From Saccharopolyspora sp. SCSIO 74807 (GTDB taxonomy: Bacteria > Actinomycetota > Actinomycetes > Mycobacteriales > Pseudonocardiaceae), in NCBI RefSeq assembly GCF_037023755.1, contig NZ_CP146100.1, positions 6,045,501 through 6,109,500 of the forward strand: a stretch of DNA of 64,000 nt. Direction: 5' to 3'. Below the pieces are notes generated by a model that was not told where the DNA came from, made no database searches, and saw only the letters and a program-made list of their open reading frames with translations. Each line of letters opens with the position of its first letter. The first letter of the stretch is position 1. This document shows positions 17,070 through 26,029 of this stretch, one piece after another. A program made the translations under genes and the position numbers.

Positions 17070-17702
17070 ATGAGTGTGCGGTCCTCGGCACCACGCAGGC
17101 GCCTCGATCCGGAAGCGCGCAAAGCGGAGATCCTCGCCGCCGCGCGGCGGGTGTTCGGTGCGGGCACCTACTCCTCGATCTCCACCGCCGACCTCGCCGA
17201 CGAGGCGGGCGTCGCCCGCGGCCTGATCAACCACTACTTCGGCGGCAAGCGCGGGCTGTACCTGGAAGTGATCCGGCAGATGATGGTCATCCCGGCGACG
17301 GTGACCGAGCACCTGCCCAAAACCAGCATGGAGCAGCGCCTGGCCATCAGCGTGGATCGGTGGCTGGACGTGGTGGAGCGCAACAAGGAGATGTGGCTGA
17401 CCGCGATCGGCCCGGAAGCCATGGGACGTGACCCGGAGGTCGAGGAGATCCTCGCGGAAGGCGACGAGATCGCCGCCGACCGCGTGCTGGAAGCGGCGAT
17501 GATGACCGAGGTCGTCGAGAACCGCGAGACGCTGCGGGCGATCATCCGCTCCTACGGCAGCATGATCCGCGCCGCATCGCGGGAATGGCTGGTGCGCGGG
17601 GCGCTTTCGCGCAGCGATCTGCACGTGCTGCTGACCGACGTGATCCTGCACGTGCTCGTCACGACCTTTCCGAACGTGGTGGCCTCGCAGGAGCCCGGCT
17701 GA
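17070..17702 (+). CDS. TetR/AcrR family transcriptional regulator
   Basis: A 210-residue protein with a classical TetR DNA-binding domain (RKAEILAAARRVFG, then the helix-turn-helix STADLADEAGVARGLINHYF) and a variable helical ligand domain. ATG 17070 is preferred over the GTGs at 17061 and 17064 because AAGGTGG lies at the right distance. It lies between the enoyl-CoA hydratase remnant and the esterase end of the monooxygenase operon, so it is a candidate for the regulator binding TATTGAC-N5-GTCAATA. The other candidate is the TetR at 23987. Confidence 0.93.
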   Translation: MSVRSSAPRRRLDPEARKAEILAAARRVFGAGTYSSISTADLADEAGVARGLINHYFGGKRGLYLEVIRQMMVIPATVTEHLPKTSMEQRLAISVDRWLDVVERNKEMWLTAIGPEAMGRDPEVEEILAEGDEIAADRVLEAAMMTEVVENRETLRAIIRSYGSMIRAASREWLVRGALSRSDLHVLLTDVILHVLVTTFPNVVASQEPG

Positions 17703-17718
17703 GCGGCAGGACGAACCG

Positions 17719-18658
17719 TCAGCCCGGCCGGTCGGTGCACCGCGCGGCGAAGGCGCCCAGTTCGCGCAGCGCCGCTCGCGCCTCCGGGAGCACACCCGCC
17801 AGCAAGGTGAAGGCGTGCATCTGCCCGTTCCACACCTGCAGTTCACACGGCACGCCCGCCTTTCCCAACCGGTGCGCCATCACTTCACCGTCGCTGCGGA
17901 GCAGGTCGATCGAGCCGACCTGGATCAGTGCGGGCGGCAGCCCGTGCAAGGCGGCGTAGCGGGGCGACAGCAGCGGGTCGGTCAGCTCCGCGTCGAGCGC
18001 ACATCCGCGCCACCTCGGCGGCGGCCCTGGCGGGCAGGTACGGATCGAGCAGCCGGTTCGCTTCGTAGGAAGGGCCGCTGCCCGCGAGATCGAGCCATGG
18101 CGACGTCGCGGCGATCGCAGCCGGGCGCGGCAGCCCCCGCTCCCGCGCGCGCAGGGCGACCGCGAAGGCCAGGTTCGCACCGGCCGAATCCCCGGCCAGC
18201 ACCACGTCATCGCCGGAATACCCGCGCTCGAGCAGCCATCGGTACGCGTCGAGGCGATCCTCGACACCGTCTTGCATGCGGTGTTCCGGCACGGTCCGGT
18301 AGTCCACCGACAGCACCGGCGCCCCGGACAGTGACGACAGCCGCGCGACCTGCGCGCGCCAGAGCTTGGACGAACCCAGCACGAATCCGCCACCGTGGGC
18401 GTAGAGGATCACCCGCCGCGCGCCGCGTCCCGTGCGGACCAGGTCCGCGCGGATTTCGGGCACCCGGTGCACCCGCGTTCCGCGCGGGGCGGGCCCGAGC
18501 AGCGGCCCCAGCTCACCGGTGATCGACCGGACGCGCCGCACGCTGTCCGCGGTGATCGGAGCCCGCTCGATCAGGGGCCGCAGCGTCCGGCGCAGCACCG
18601 CCGCGAGTGCGCGGGAGCGGACCGAGACTCGGCCGCCGATCGGCATCCGGACGGTCAT
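17719..18658 (-). pseudogene. Hormone-sensitive-lipase-type esterase with one frameshift
   Basis: The first part reads in one frame from ATG 18658: HGGG at 88-91 (oxyanion hole) and GDSAG at 156-160 (nucleophile Ser158). After PYLPARAAAEVARM the homology moves to the +1 frame (ELTDPLLSPRYAALHG, catalytic Asp in GSIDLLRSD, His in QMHAFTLL) and ends at 17719. Joined, it is a complete type IV lipase/esterase of about 312 residues. The shift lies near 17995-18010. It is either a true recent frameshift or a base-call error; all catalytic residues remain. It is the last gene of the monooxygenase operon. Confidence 0.75.
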
Positions 18659-18689
18659 GCAGCGCTGGTCACCCGCACCGCGCGGAGGG

Positions 18690-19658
18690 TCATGACGGTT
18701 TTCCCGAATCCGCGGGCGAGTTCGCCGCCTGCCGGTCGGTCCTGGCCTCCAGGTCGCGGATGAACGCGTGGCTGCGCCGGTCGGTGACGAGCTGACCGTC
18801 GATGAGCACGTTCAACAGCCCGCGCAGCAGCCCCCACGGCTGCCAGGAGCGGGGAACCGTGGTGCTGCCGGCCCGCCGGGCGATCCCGCGAGCGACCGAG
18901 CGCGCCGCGCGCTGCGGCGTGATGCGGCGGCGCAGCGGCCATGGCAGCCGCGAGTTCAGCTCCGCACCCAGTTCATCTTCGTCCAGTGTGGACCGCGCGA
19001 GGCGGGTGTCCACGATGCCGAAGTAGGCGACTCCCGCGGTGGCACCGTGCCCGGCGAGTTCCAGGCGCAGAATCCGGCCGAGCTGCTCGACGGCCGCTTT
19101 GCTCAGCACGTACGCGGCACCTCCGAGCGCGGGCGAGAACGCCGCCGCCGACGAGACCACCACCACGTGTCCCCGGCGGGCGATGACCTCGTCGATCGCC
19201 GGGCGGACGGTGTTGAACGCGCCGGTCAGGTTGATGTCCACCACGCGGTCGAAGTCGGCCGGGTCGATCTGGCGCAGCGTCGCGGGCGGTGGCGTCACGC
19301 CTGCGTTGGCGACGATCACGTCGATGCCCCCGGCCTCCGTTGCGATCTCGCGCACGGCGGCGTCCATCGCGGCGCGGTCGCGGACGTCGGCGACGGCGGT
19401 CAGGACTCGTCGCCCGCCCAACGCGCGCTCGGCGGCGGCCAGGGCAGCGCCGTCCACGTCCACCAGCGCGACCACGGCGCGCTCGTCGTGCAGGATCCGG
19501 GCGAGGGCGAAACCGATCCCGTCCGCTCCGCCGGTGATCACGACGACCTTGCCGGCGACGTCGTAGCAGGTTCCGCCGGGCAACGGGACGCCGAGATCGC
19601 GGAGAGTCGCCGCAAGCCGGGCTCTTCCCGACGTTCGCTCAACGGTTCCGCTCGTCAT
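18690..19658 (-). CDS. Short-chain dehydrogenase/reductase
   Basis: A 322-residue SDR with TGGADGIG (cofactor loop), NAG in VANAGVTPP, catalytic Ser in VVSSAAAF and YVLSK (Tyr/Lys pair). It has an N-terminal extension of about 35 residues and a long C-terminal tail, as in mycobacterial SDRs near mymA-like monooxygenases. The start overlaps the SRPBCC gene by 4 nt and has GGGGAGG 6 nt upstream. In this operon it would oxidise or reduce an alcohol/ketone intermediate. The substrate is not deducible. Confidence 0.92.
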   Translation of the reverse strand: MTSGTVERTSGRARLAATLRDLGVPLPGGTCYDVAGKVVVITGGADGIGFALARILHDERAVVALVDVDGAALAAAERALGGRRVLTAVADVRDRAAMDAAVREIATEAGGIDVIVANAGVTPPPATLRQIDPADFDRVVDINLTGAFNTVRPAIDEVIARRGHVVVVSSAAAFSPALGGAAYVLSKAAVEQLGRILRLELAGHGATAGVAYFGIVDTRLARSTLDEDELGAELNSRLPWPLRRRITPQRAARSVARGIARRAGSTTVPRSWQPWGLLRGLLNVLIDGQLVTDRRSHAFIRDLEARTDRQAANSPADSGKPS

Positions 19659-20167
19659 CGCGCACCTCCCCGCGCACCGGATTCCGCCCGGCGAGCGGCC
19701 CCTTCGGCGAAGCCCCGCGTCGCTTTGAGCAGCAGCGGCCGGGACGCCGCCAGCACCGGAGCGAGCCCGGGCCCTGGCTCCACCGCGAAGGTCCAGGTGA
19801 ACCGCGTGCCCCCGGCGATCGGTTCGAGCGCGACGTCCTCGGCGAACCGCCGCAAGCCCGGCCGATTCGCCGCGTCCACTGTGAACGTCATCCGCGATTC
19901 CCCGTCCCAGCGGTAAAACCGCTCCCGCAGCGACGCGGCACCGTGCCCGACCGTCACCGTCCGGGTGGTGCCGACCCCGAACGGCCGCGGTGAGGTCCAC
20001 TCCGCTGCGGTGATCGACCGGGAGAACGACACCAGCGCGTCATCGGCGCTGAACGCCGCCCACACGTGCTCGGCCGCGACCGGCACTTCCACGGTGTGCG
20101 CGAAGCGGAATTCGGCGTAGCACAGGAAATCGTCATCGGATTCGGCTAGCGGGTACCAGCGGGTCAT
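19655..20167 (-). CDS. SRPBCC (polyketide cyclase/START-like) family protein
   Basis: A 170-residue protein with the SRPBCC pattern: a beta strand, VAAEHVWAAFSADDAL, a central beta sheet and a long C-terminal helix. These proteins bind hydrophobic ligands in a deep pocket and act as carriers, cyclases or aromatase-like enzymes. It sits between the ferredoxin reductase and the SDR and overlaps the SDR start by 4 nt, so it is translated with it. It may hold the lipid substrate for the redox enzymes of the operon. Confidence 0.82.
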   Translation of the reverse strand: MTRWYPLAESDDDFLCYAEFRFAHTVEVPVAAEHVWAAFSADDALVSFSRSITAAEWTSPRPFGVGTTRTVTVGHGAASLRERFYRWDGESRMTFTVDAANRPGLRRFAEDVALEPIAGGTRFTWTFAVEPGPGLAPVLAASRPLLLKATRGFAEGAARRAESGARGGAR

Positions 20168-20197
20168 GCGGAACCGGTCCTTCCACGGCGCGGCTGA

Positions 20198-21280
20198 TCA
20201 GAGGTCGATGGTGAGCTGCTCGCCCGCCGAACGCGACACGCAGATCAGCATCGAATCCGCGCGCTCGTCGTCCGGCAGCAGCCTGTCCCGGTGCTCCACC
20301 TCCCCGGCGAGCACCCGGACCTTGCAGGAGCCGCAGAAGCCCTGCTGGCACGAGTAGGGCACACCCGGCAGCTCGCGGCGGATCGCGGCCAGCGCGGACT
20401 CGTCCGGCGGCACCTGCACGTCGATCCCGCTGCGCGCGAGGCGCACCGCGAACGGGACGCCGTCGCGCACCGGCAACGGGGAGAACCGCTCGGTGTGCAA
20501 GGAACCGCTCGGGTTGATCTCGCGCAGCAGGTCGCGGGCGGTGGTCATCAGCGGCGCCGGTCCGCACAGGTAGACCGCCGCGCCGGGTAACGCCTCGGGC
20601 AGGATCGCCGTGATGTCCGGCGGCCCGTGCTCGTCGTCCGGGCGGACGTCGACCACCCCGCTGCCGTATCCGGCCAGCTCGTCCAGGAACGGCAGGCTCT
20701 CCCGGGACCGTCCGAGGTAGACCATCCGCCACGGCGAGCCGCGCCGGTGGCACTCCCGCACCATCGGCAGGATCGGAGTGATCCCGATGCCGCCCGCGAC
20801 GAACAGGTACGACTCCGCATCGACCAGCCGGAAAGCGTTGCGCGGCCCGCGAATCGTGATGCGGTCGCCCGGTTCGAGCTCGTCGTGCACCTCGCGCGAC
20901 CCGCCCAGGCCGTCGGCGAGCCTGCGGACCGCGATCCGGTAGCCGAACCGGTCGGCGGGATCGCCGCACAGCGAGTACTGCCGCTGCTTCCCGGAAGGCA
21001 GGAAGACGTCGATGTGCGCTCCCGGAACCCAGCTCGGCAGCGCACCACCGTCCGGATCGGACAGTCGCACGCTGACGACGTCGGCGGTTTCCGGACGTAT
21101 TCGATCGATGACGAGATCGAGGTCGAATCCGCTGCGGCGCACCGGTTTCGGCCGCGAAAGGAGCGGTGCGGCACTGCTCGCGGCGAACAGGTGCCGGTAG
21201 GCGGTGCTGAATCCGCCCACCGCCCGCAACACCCACGAAGGCTCGAACCCGGGGCGGTCTTGCTGCGTGCTCGTGGTCAT
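20198..21280 (-). CDS. PDR/VanB-type oxidoreductase: FMN/NAD(P)H reductase fused to a [2Fe-2S] ferredoxin
   Basis: A 360-residue electron-transfer protein. It has a flavin-binding barrel with RQYSLC (100-105), an NAD(P) domain with GGIGITP (163-169) and a C-terminal plant-type ferredoxin domain whose iron-sulphur ligands are Cys311, Cys316, Cys319 and Cys347. The order flavin-NAD-ferredoxin defines the phthalate-dioxygenase-reductase family. ATG 21280 starts 13 nt after the upstream stop with AGGCGG nearby. It would pass NAD(P)H electrons to an oxygenase, most simply the neighbouring PF10118 protein if that is a di-iron enzyme (inference). Confidence 0.92.
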   Translation of the reverse strand: MTTSTQQDRPGFEPSWVLRAVGGFSTAYRHLFAASSAAPLLSRPKPVRRSGFDLDLVIDRIRPETADVVSVRLSDPDGGALPSWVPGAHIDVFLPSGKQRQYSLCGDPADRFGYRIAVRRLADGLGGSREVHDELEPGDRITIRGPRNAFRLVDAESYLFVAGGIGITPILPMVRECHRRGSPWRMVYLGRSRESLPFLDELAGYGSGVVDVRPDDEHGPPDITAILPEALPGAAVYLCGPAPLMTTARDLLREINPSGSLHTERFSPLPVRDGVPFAVRLARSGIDVQVPPDESALAAIRRELPGVPYSCQQGFCGSCKVRVLAGEVEHRDRLLPDDERADSMLICVSRSAGEQLTIDL

Positions 21281-21293
21281 GATCCGCCTACCG

Positions 21294-22223
21294 CTACGAG
21301 GCCGTGCCACCGGCGTTGGCTGCCGGGGACCGGGTCAGGTAACGCACCGCGGCGTCCATGCTGCCGAGCTGCGAGGGGTGGAAGCGCGGGTCGAGGTACT
21401 TCGGGATCTCGGTCAGGAACAGCATGATGTTCGGGACCACACCGCGGCGCATGGCGCTGAGCAGTTGCAGGAACCAGAAGCGGCCCTTGTTCTTCGACGG
21501 GTCCTTCTTGAACAGGTAGTTCAGCGAGGACAGCAGCAGCACCAGCAGCGTGAAACTCGCCAGCAGCGCCGTGCGGACCCGCCGTGCGTAGCTGCCGTCG
21601 ACGTACATGAACGCGTCGAAGGCGACGTTGCGGTGCTCGACCTCCTCGGCGCCGTGCCAGCGGACGAGGTCCAGCATCGTCGGGTGCATTCCCTTGCGCT
21701 CCAACACTTTCGCGTGCAGCAACCACTCGCCTATCACCGCGGTGTAGTGCTCCAGCGCCGCGAACAACCCGAGCCGTTCGCACAGCCACGCGTGTTCGGC
21801 GCGGCCCTTGAGCTCCCGTTCGCCGAGCACGTGGTCGACCATCCACTCCAGCTTCCGCGTCATCGGCTCGGTGTCCAGTCCGATCGAGGCCAAGTGCGCC
21901 CGCGCGCCTTCGTGCGAGGACGCGTGCGTGGCCTCCTGCCCGATGAAGCCGACGACTTCCTCGTGCAGCCGCGCGTCTTCGATCAGCGGCAGCGACTCGG
22001 ACAGCGCCTTGGACATGGCCCGCTCGCCCTCGGGCAGTACCAGGTGCATGAAGTTGATGACGTGCGTGGCCAGCGGTTCTCCGGGGATGTAGTGCATCGG
22101 CACCCCGTCCCACGAGAACTCGACGTCGCGTGGCGTGATCACGTGCGCTTCCTCGGTGTAGCGCCGAGCGCCGCGCGGATCGACGACCGGATTCCTGCCG
22201 ATGCGGGGAAATCGGAACATCAT
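21294..22223 (-). CDS. PF10118-type metal-dependent hydrolase, possible di-iron enzyme
   Basis: A 309-residue protein of the predicted metal-dependent hydrolase family often found next to monooxygenases. It has Glu/His motifs typical of helical di-iron folds (IGQEATHASSHE and EEVEHRNVAFD), MHLVLPEGER early on, and a membrane-like stretch at about 228-245. The start overlaps the monooxygenase stop (ATGA), showing coupling. The family has no firm reaction. The Glu/His pattern and the adjacent reductase raise the idea of a reductase-fed oxygenase or desaturase. Confidence 0.85.
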   Translation of the reverse strand: MMFRFPRIGRNPVVDPRGARRYTEEAHVITPRDVEFSWDGVPMHYIPGEPLATHVINFMHLVLPEGERAMSKALSESLPLIEDARLHEEVVGFIGQEATHASSHEGARAHLASIGLDTEPMTRKLEWMVDHVLGERELKGRAEHAWLCERLGLFAALEHYTAVIGEWLLHAKVLERKGMHPTMLDLVRWHGAEEVEHRNVAFDAFMYVDGSYARRVRTALLASFTLLVLLLSSLNYLFKKDPSKNKGRFWFLQLLSAMRRGVVPNIMLFLTEIPKYLDPRFHPSQLGSMDAAVRYLTRSPAANAGGTAS

Positions 22224-23758
22224 GACGTCCTTCGCTGCGAGGGGATCGCGCTGTGCCGGTTCGCCCGGTCAGCGCTGCGTGTGTGGTAGTCGGCCAGTTC
22301 GGCCTCGCGCGTCCGGGCGCGGAAGCCCCGGTTGAATCCCGGGTAGAACACGAAGTTGCGCCCCGCCTCGGTGAGGTAGTAGCTGCTGCATCCGCCGGTG
22401 TTCCACACCGAGCCGCGCAGCCGGTGCTCGACCTCGTCGGCGAAGGACCGCTGCACCTCCGGCCGGACGTCCATACTGGACAGTCGTTGCCGCTGGAGCT
22501 GGCGCAGGCAGCTCAGGATGTAGTTGACCTGCGCCTCGATCGTCACGACCTGCGAGGTGTAGACGACGGAGTTCGGCCCGAGCAGGAAGAAGAAGTTGGG
22601 GAACCCGCTGATCGTCGTGCCCAGGTAAGCCTGCGCATCGCCCTGCCACACCTCGTTCAAGCTGCGGCCGTGCTTTCCCCGCACCCGGTCGAAAACGGGG
22701 TTGTCGGTCATCCGGAACCCGGTGCCCAGCACGATCGCGTCGAGTTCGTGCAGCGTTCCGTCGGCGGTGACGATCCCGTTCTCCCGCACCTGCCGGATTC
22801 CGGACGTGACCACCTCGGTGTTTGGCTGCGTCAACGCCGGGTAGTAGGCGTTGGAGAACGTGGGCCGCTTGCAGCCGAAGGAGTAGGACGGCTGCAGCTT
22901 GGCCCGCAGCTCACGATCGCGGACCTGGCGGCGCAGGTGCGCGCGGGCGACCCATTCCATGCCCTTGAGCAGCCGGGGCCGGTGCACGAAGCCCGGCACC
23001 AGCGCTTCCTGCAACAGGTCGAAGCATTCCCGCGCGATCCGTTGCACGGCGGGAAAACGCCGGAACAGCCGCTGCTCGAAGCGCGTCATGCGGCGGTCCG
23101 GGTGCGGCATGATCCAGGTGGGCGTGCGCTGGAAGACCTTCAGCGCGCGAGCCACCGGCTGCACCTGCGGAATGATCTGCACCCCGGACGCACCGGTACC
23201 GATCATCGCGACGCGCTCGCCGGTGAGGTCGTGCTCGTGGTCCCAGGCCGCGGAGTGGAACACGGCGCCCCGGAAGTTCTCCAAGCCCGGCAGCTCGGGC
23301 ACGGAAGGTTCGCTGAAGGGGCCGGTGGCGCCGACGAGCACCTGCGCCTGCCAGGTTCCCCGGTCGGTCACGACGGTCCAGTGCTGCGCGTCGTCGTCCC
23401 AGGCGGCCTCGAGCACTTCGTGCCCGAACCGCAGGTGCGGGCGCAGGCCGAATTCTTCGGCGCAGCGGTTGAGGTACGCCTTGATCTCCGGCTGCAGCGG
23501 GTAGAGCCGGCTCCAGTCCGGGTTCGGCGCGAACGAGAACGAGTACAGGATCGACGGGATGTCGCACTGCGCGCCCGGGTAGGTGTTGACCGCCCACGTG
23601 CCGCCGACTTCCGCGGCCCGTTCGAGCAGGACGAAGTCGTCGATCCCGGCGCGCTTGAGCATCGCGGCCGTGCCCAGCCCGCCGAACCCGGCGCCGATGA
23701 TCACCACGCGGCGCTGTTGACGCTCGGCGCTGCCGTCCGCTGATCCAGCGTCGACCAT
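22220..23758 (-). CDS. Flavin-containing monooxygenase, Baeyer-Villiger type
   Basis: A 512-residue FAD/NADPH enzyme with GAGFGG at 22-27 (FAD Rossmann loop), the Baeyer-Villiger fingerprint FRGAVFHSAAW at 162-172 and a second nucleotide loop GTGASG at 187-192. Such enzymes insert oxygen next to a ketone to give an ester or lactone. It is the first gene of a six-gene operon that also has an esterase, an SDR and a ferredoxin reductase, recalling the M. tuberculosis mymA region. The start has GAGGAGG 6 nt upstream. A 19-bp operator lies about 190 bp upstream. Confidence 0.95.
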   Translation of the reverse strand: MVDAGSADGSAERQQRRVVIIGAGFGGLGTAAMLKRAGIDDFVLLERAAEVGGTWAVNTYPGAQCDIPSILYSFSFAPNPDWSRLYPLQPEIKAYLNRCAEEFGLRPHLRFGHEVLEAAWDDDAQHWTVVTDRGTWQAQVLVGATGPFSEPSVPELPGLENFRGAVFHSAAWDHEHDLTGERVAMIGTGASGVQIIPQVQPVARALKVFQRTPTWIMPHPDRRMTRFEQRLFRRFPAVQRIARECFDLLQEALVPGFVHRPRLLKGMEWVARAHLRRQVRDRELRAKLQPSYSFGCKRPTFSNAYYPALTQPNTEVVTSGIRQVRENGIVTADGTLHELDAIVLGTGFRMTDNPVFDRVRGKHGRSLNEVWQGDAQAYLGTTISGFPNFFFLLGPNSVVYTSQVVTIEAQVNYILSCLRQLQRQRLSSMDVRPEVQRSFADEVEHRLRGSVWNTGGCSSYYLTEAGRNFVFYPGFNRGFRARTREAELADYHTRSADRANRHSAIPSQRRTS

Positions 23759-23946
23759 CGCCCGCCTCCTCGCCTGAAGTCCGACGTCATCGCGAACGGT
23801 ATTTCTGACATCAGTCGAAGTCAACATTGCTCGGTGGCAACTTCCCCGCTGGCACAACAGGAATCCGGCATGCGAAACCGAGGCGTGAGCGTCGACCCGA
23901 CCAGCTCGCCGAGTGCTGCTCATCGCACCCGGAGAGCATCCGCGGC

Positions 23947-23965
23947 TATTAACGCTCTGTCAATA
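23947..23965. promoter_or_regulatory. Near-perfect copy of the 19-bp operator upstream of the monooxygenase operon
   Basis: TATTAAC-N5-GTCAATA differs by one base in the half-sites from the perfect palindrome at 16502. It lies in the 228-bp gap between the end of a TetR gene and the start of the monooxygenase gene. Its position, just outside coding sequence, supports a regulatory role. Confidence 0.6.
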
Positions 23966-23986
23966 AAGCGTCGCTGAGCGGATGGC

Positions 23987-24640
23987 TCAGCCGACCTGCG
24001 AAGCGGCGCCGCCCACGTTCTCGATCACCTGGGCCACGTGCTCCACGAACCGCTCGCGCGAGACGACGACGCGCTTTTCCAGCCACGCCTGGTAGAGGTG
24101 CGCCAGCGCACCGAAGATCGCGGAGGCGTTGAGCCGCACGTCCTGCTCGTCCGCCCGCGCAGCACCGAGCTCCGCGCCGCGCACGAGCTCCGCGATCGTC
24201 GACGTGAACTCCTCCACGAGCCGCAGCCCCCGCTGGGCCACCTCGGGCGCCGCCAGCGATTCCACGAACAGCACCCGGCCTCGCCGCGGGTCGGAGGTGA
24301 CGAACTCGGTGAACGCGCTCACCAGGTACCGCACCGTGTCGAGCTGCTGGGAAGACGCCTGCTCGGCGGCGTCCAGCAGCACTTGGCGGGCCTGCTCGAC
24401 AGTCTCGTCCAGCACGGCGACCAGCAGCTGCTCGCGGTTGCCGAAGTTCTCGTAGAAGTACCGCTCCGTCAGCCCCGCCTCGCGGCAGACTCCGCGCATC
24501 GTGACGGATTTCGACCCGTCGCCACCCATCAACGCGAACCCGGCGGCCACCAGCTGCGCACGTCGCCGCGCCTGCCGTTGCGACGCGTCCACGCCCCGCC
24601 AAACGCGGTGCGGCGCTGCGGCGTTCGGGTGCTCGGCCAT
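23987..24640 (-). CDS. TetR/AcrR family transcriptional regulator
   Basis: A 217-residue protein with a TetR helix-turn-helix (SVTMRGVCREAGLTERYFYENF) after an unusually long basic N-terminus, then an all-helical effector domain. It is transcribed toward the monooxygenase operon and ends 21 bp before the operator at 23947, so it is the natural candidate for operon control. The start ATG has only a weak ribosome site. Ligand is unknown but likely a hydrophobic substrate of the operon. Confidence 0.93.
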   Translation of the reverse strand: MAEHPNAAAPHRVWRGVDASQRQARRRAQLVAAGFALMGGDGSKSVTMRGVCREAGLTERYFYENFGNREQLLVAVLDETVEQARQVLLDAAEQASSQQLDTVRYLVSAFTEFVTSDPRRGRVLFVESLAAPEVAQRGLRLVEEFTSTIAELVRGAELGAARADEQDVRLNASAIFGALAHLYQAWLEKRVVVSRERFVEHVAQVIENVGGAASQVG

Positions 24641-24915
24641 AGGACCATCTTGGCACGTCACGGTATCCGCATCGGCCGGTGCCGCTTCCGCCCGCGCAGC
24701 TGCCGCCACGACGACCGGCCCCCGACCTCGGCCGCGGGAAGGTCCGCCCGCGCGTGTTTTCCCGGCGCTGTCCGCGAGTTGCGCGCCCACTTCGCCATCC
24801 GGCCGACCACGGCGTGCGATCCTCGGCCCGGCCCGCTCGTGCATCCCGTCGCGCCGGTCGTATGCCGGTGGCCGTGCGACGGACGGGTGTGCTGCCAACG
24901 ACGTCGAGGAGTCCC

Positions 24916-25662
24916 GTGTTCGTCGAACGCGCCTTCATCCGGGAGGCGAACCAGCCCGACCGCGCGCAGCGCGACCGGTGGCCGTTCACCGTGCCGTGCG
25001 TGGCCGCACTCGCCGAGCACGGGCTGGACTTCCACAAGCCGGTGACTTTCCTGGTCGGCGACAACGGCTCCGGCAAGTCGACGCTCGTCGAGGCGATCGC
25101 GGAAGGCTTCGGCCTGGACTCCTATGGCGGCAGGCTGGCCGCCCTGCGCGGGCGACCGGATGCTGCCAAGACCCCGCTCGGCGCGGTACTGGCGCTGGAC
25201 AAGACCGCCGCGGCCGCACGGATGCTGGGCGGCCCGCGCACCAAGAAGCAAGGGTTCTTCCTGCGCGCCGAAACCGCGTTCCAGATGACCGAGAAGCTCG
25301 GCGGAGTCCACGGGTACTGGGAGGAGGACACCGCGCAGCTGTCCCACGGCGAGGGGTTCCTGGCGGTGTTCCGGTCGATGTTCGACAAGCCCGGCTTCTA
25401 CGTGCTGGACGAGCCCGAAGCCGCGTTGAGCTTCACCTCGTGCCTGCAACTGGTCGGGCTCATGCACGAGCTCGGCCGCAGCGGGGCGCAGGTGGTGTGC
25501 GCGACCCACTCCCCGATCCTGGCCGCCACCCCGGAAGCCGACATCGTCGAGGTGAGCGAGGACGGATTCCACCGCACCGGCTGGGAGGAACTCGAACTCG
25601 TCGGGCACTGGCGCCGCTACCTCGACAACCCCGCCGCTTATCTGCGACACATCGTCGAATGA
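24916..25662 (+). CDS. AAA-type ATPase of the RecF/SMC-like (OLD/ABC) class
   Basis: A 248-residue ABC-type ATPase without membrane or permease domain. Walker A GDNGSGKS is at 48-55, signature LSHGE at 142-146, Walker B/Glu LDEPE at 164-168 and H-loop His198 (ATHSP). The coiled-coil insertion seen in SMC/RecF is replaced by about 80 residues (PRTKKQGFFLRAETAF). Such stand-alone ATPases are common in Actinobacteria and mostly of unknown role. The GTG start has GAGGAG nearby. It is followed one base later by a YrhK gene. Confidence 0.88.
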   Translation: MFVERAFIREANQPDRAQRDRWPFTVPCVAALAEHGLDFHKPVTFLVGDNGSGKSTLVEAIAEGFGLDSYGGRLAALRGRPDAAKTPLGAVLALDKTAAAARMLGGPRTKKQGFFLRAETAFQMTEKLGGVHGYWEEDTAQLSHGEGFLAVFRSMFDKPGFYVLDEPEAALSFTSCLQLVGLMHELGRSGAQVVCATHSPILAATPEADIVEVSEDGFHRTGWEELELVGHWRRYLDNPAAYLRHIVE

Positions 25663-25663
25663 T

Positions 25664-26011
25664 GTGCTCCCCGAGGACGTCCGTGCAGGCGAAAGGAAGG
25701 CGATCATTTCCACCTCGACCGACGACGGCGGAGCCGGGACCGTTGTCCTGCACATCGGCCGCGACGAGCTGGTGATCCACCGCCGCTACGAAGTCGTCAG
25801 CATCATCAACGACCTGCTGATCGGCACCTGGTTCGTCGTGGGCAGCCTGTTCTTCTTCTCCGATGCCCTGACCTACGCGGGAACCTGGCTGTTCGTGCTG
25901 GGCAGCATCGAAATGCTGATCCGCCCGCTCATCCGGCTCACCCGCCGGGTGCACCTGCGCAGATACCACCCGCAGGCACCGCACGCGGTCCACGCCGTGC
26001 ACGACTTCTGA
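25664..26011 (+). CDS. YrhK-domain membrane protein
   Basis: A 115-residue protein with the YrhK motif (RRYEVVSIINDLLIGTWFVVGSL, given here in part) and two membrane helices, followed by a His-rich tail. YrhK proteins have no established function. The GTG start is 1 nt after the upstream stop and has no ribosome site of its own, so it relies on reinitiation. A strong AAAGGAAGG lies inside the frame but before ATC ATT codons, so a non-standard start is also possible. Confidence 0.75.
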   Translation: MLPEDVRAGERKAIISTSTDDGGAGTVVLHIGRDELVIHRRYEVVSIINDLLIGTWFVVGSLFFFSDALTYAGTWLFVLGSIEMLIRPLIRLTRRVHLRRYHPQAPHAVHAVHDF

Positions 26012-26029
26012 GCACCGGCGCAGCTCCGG

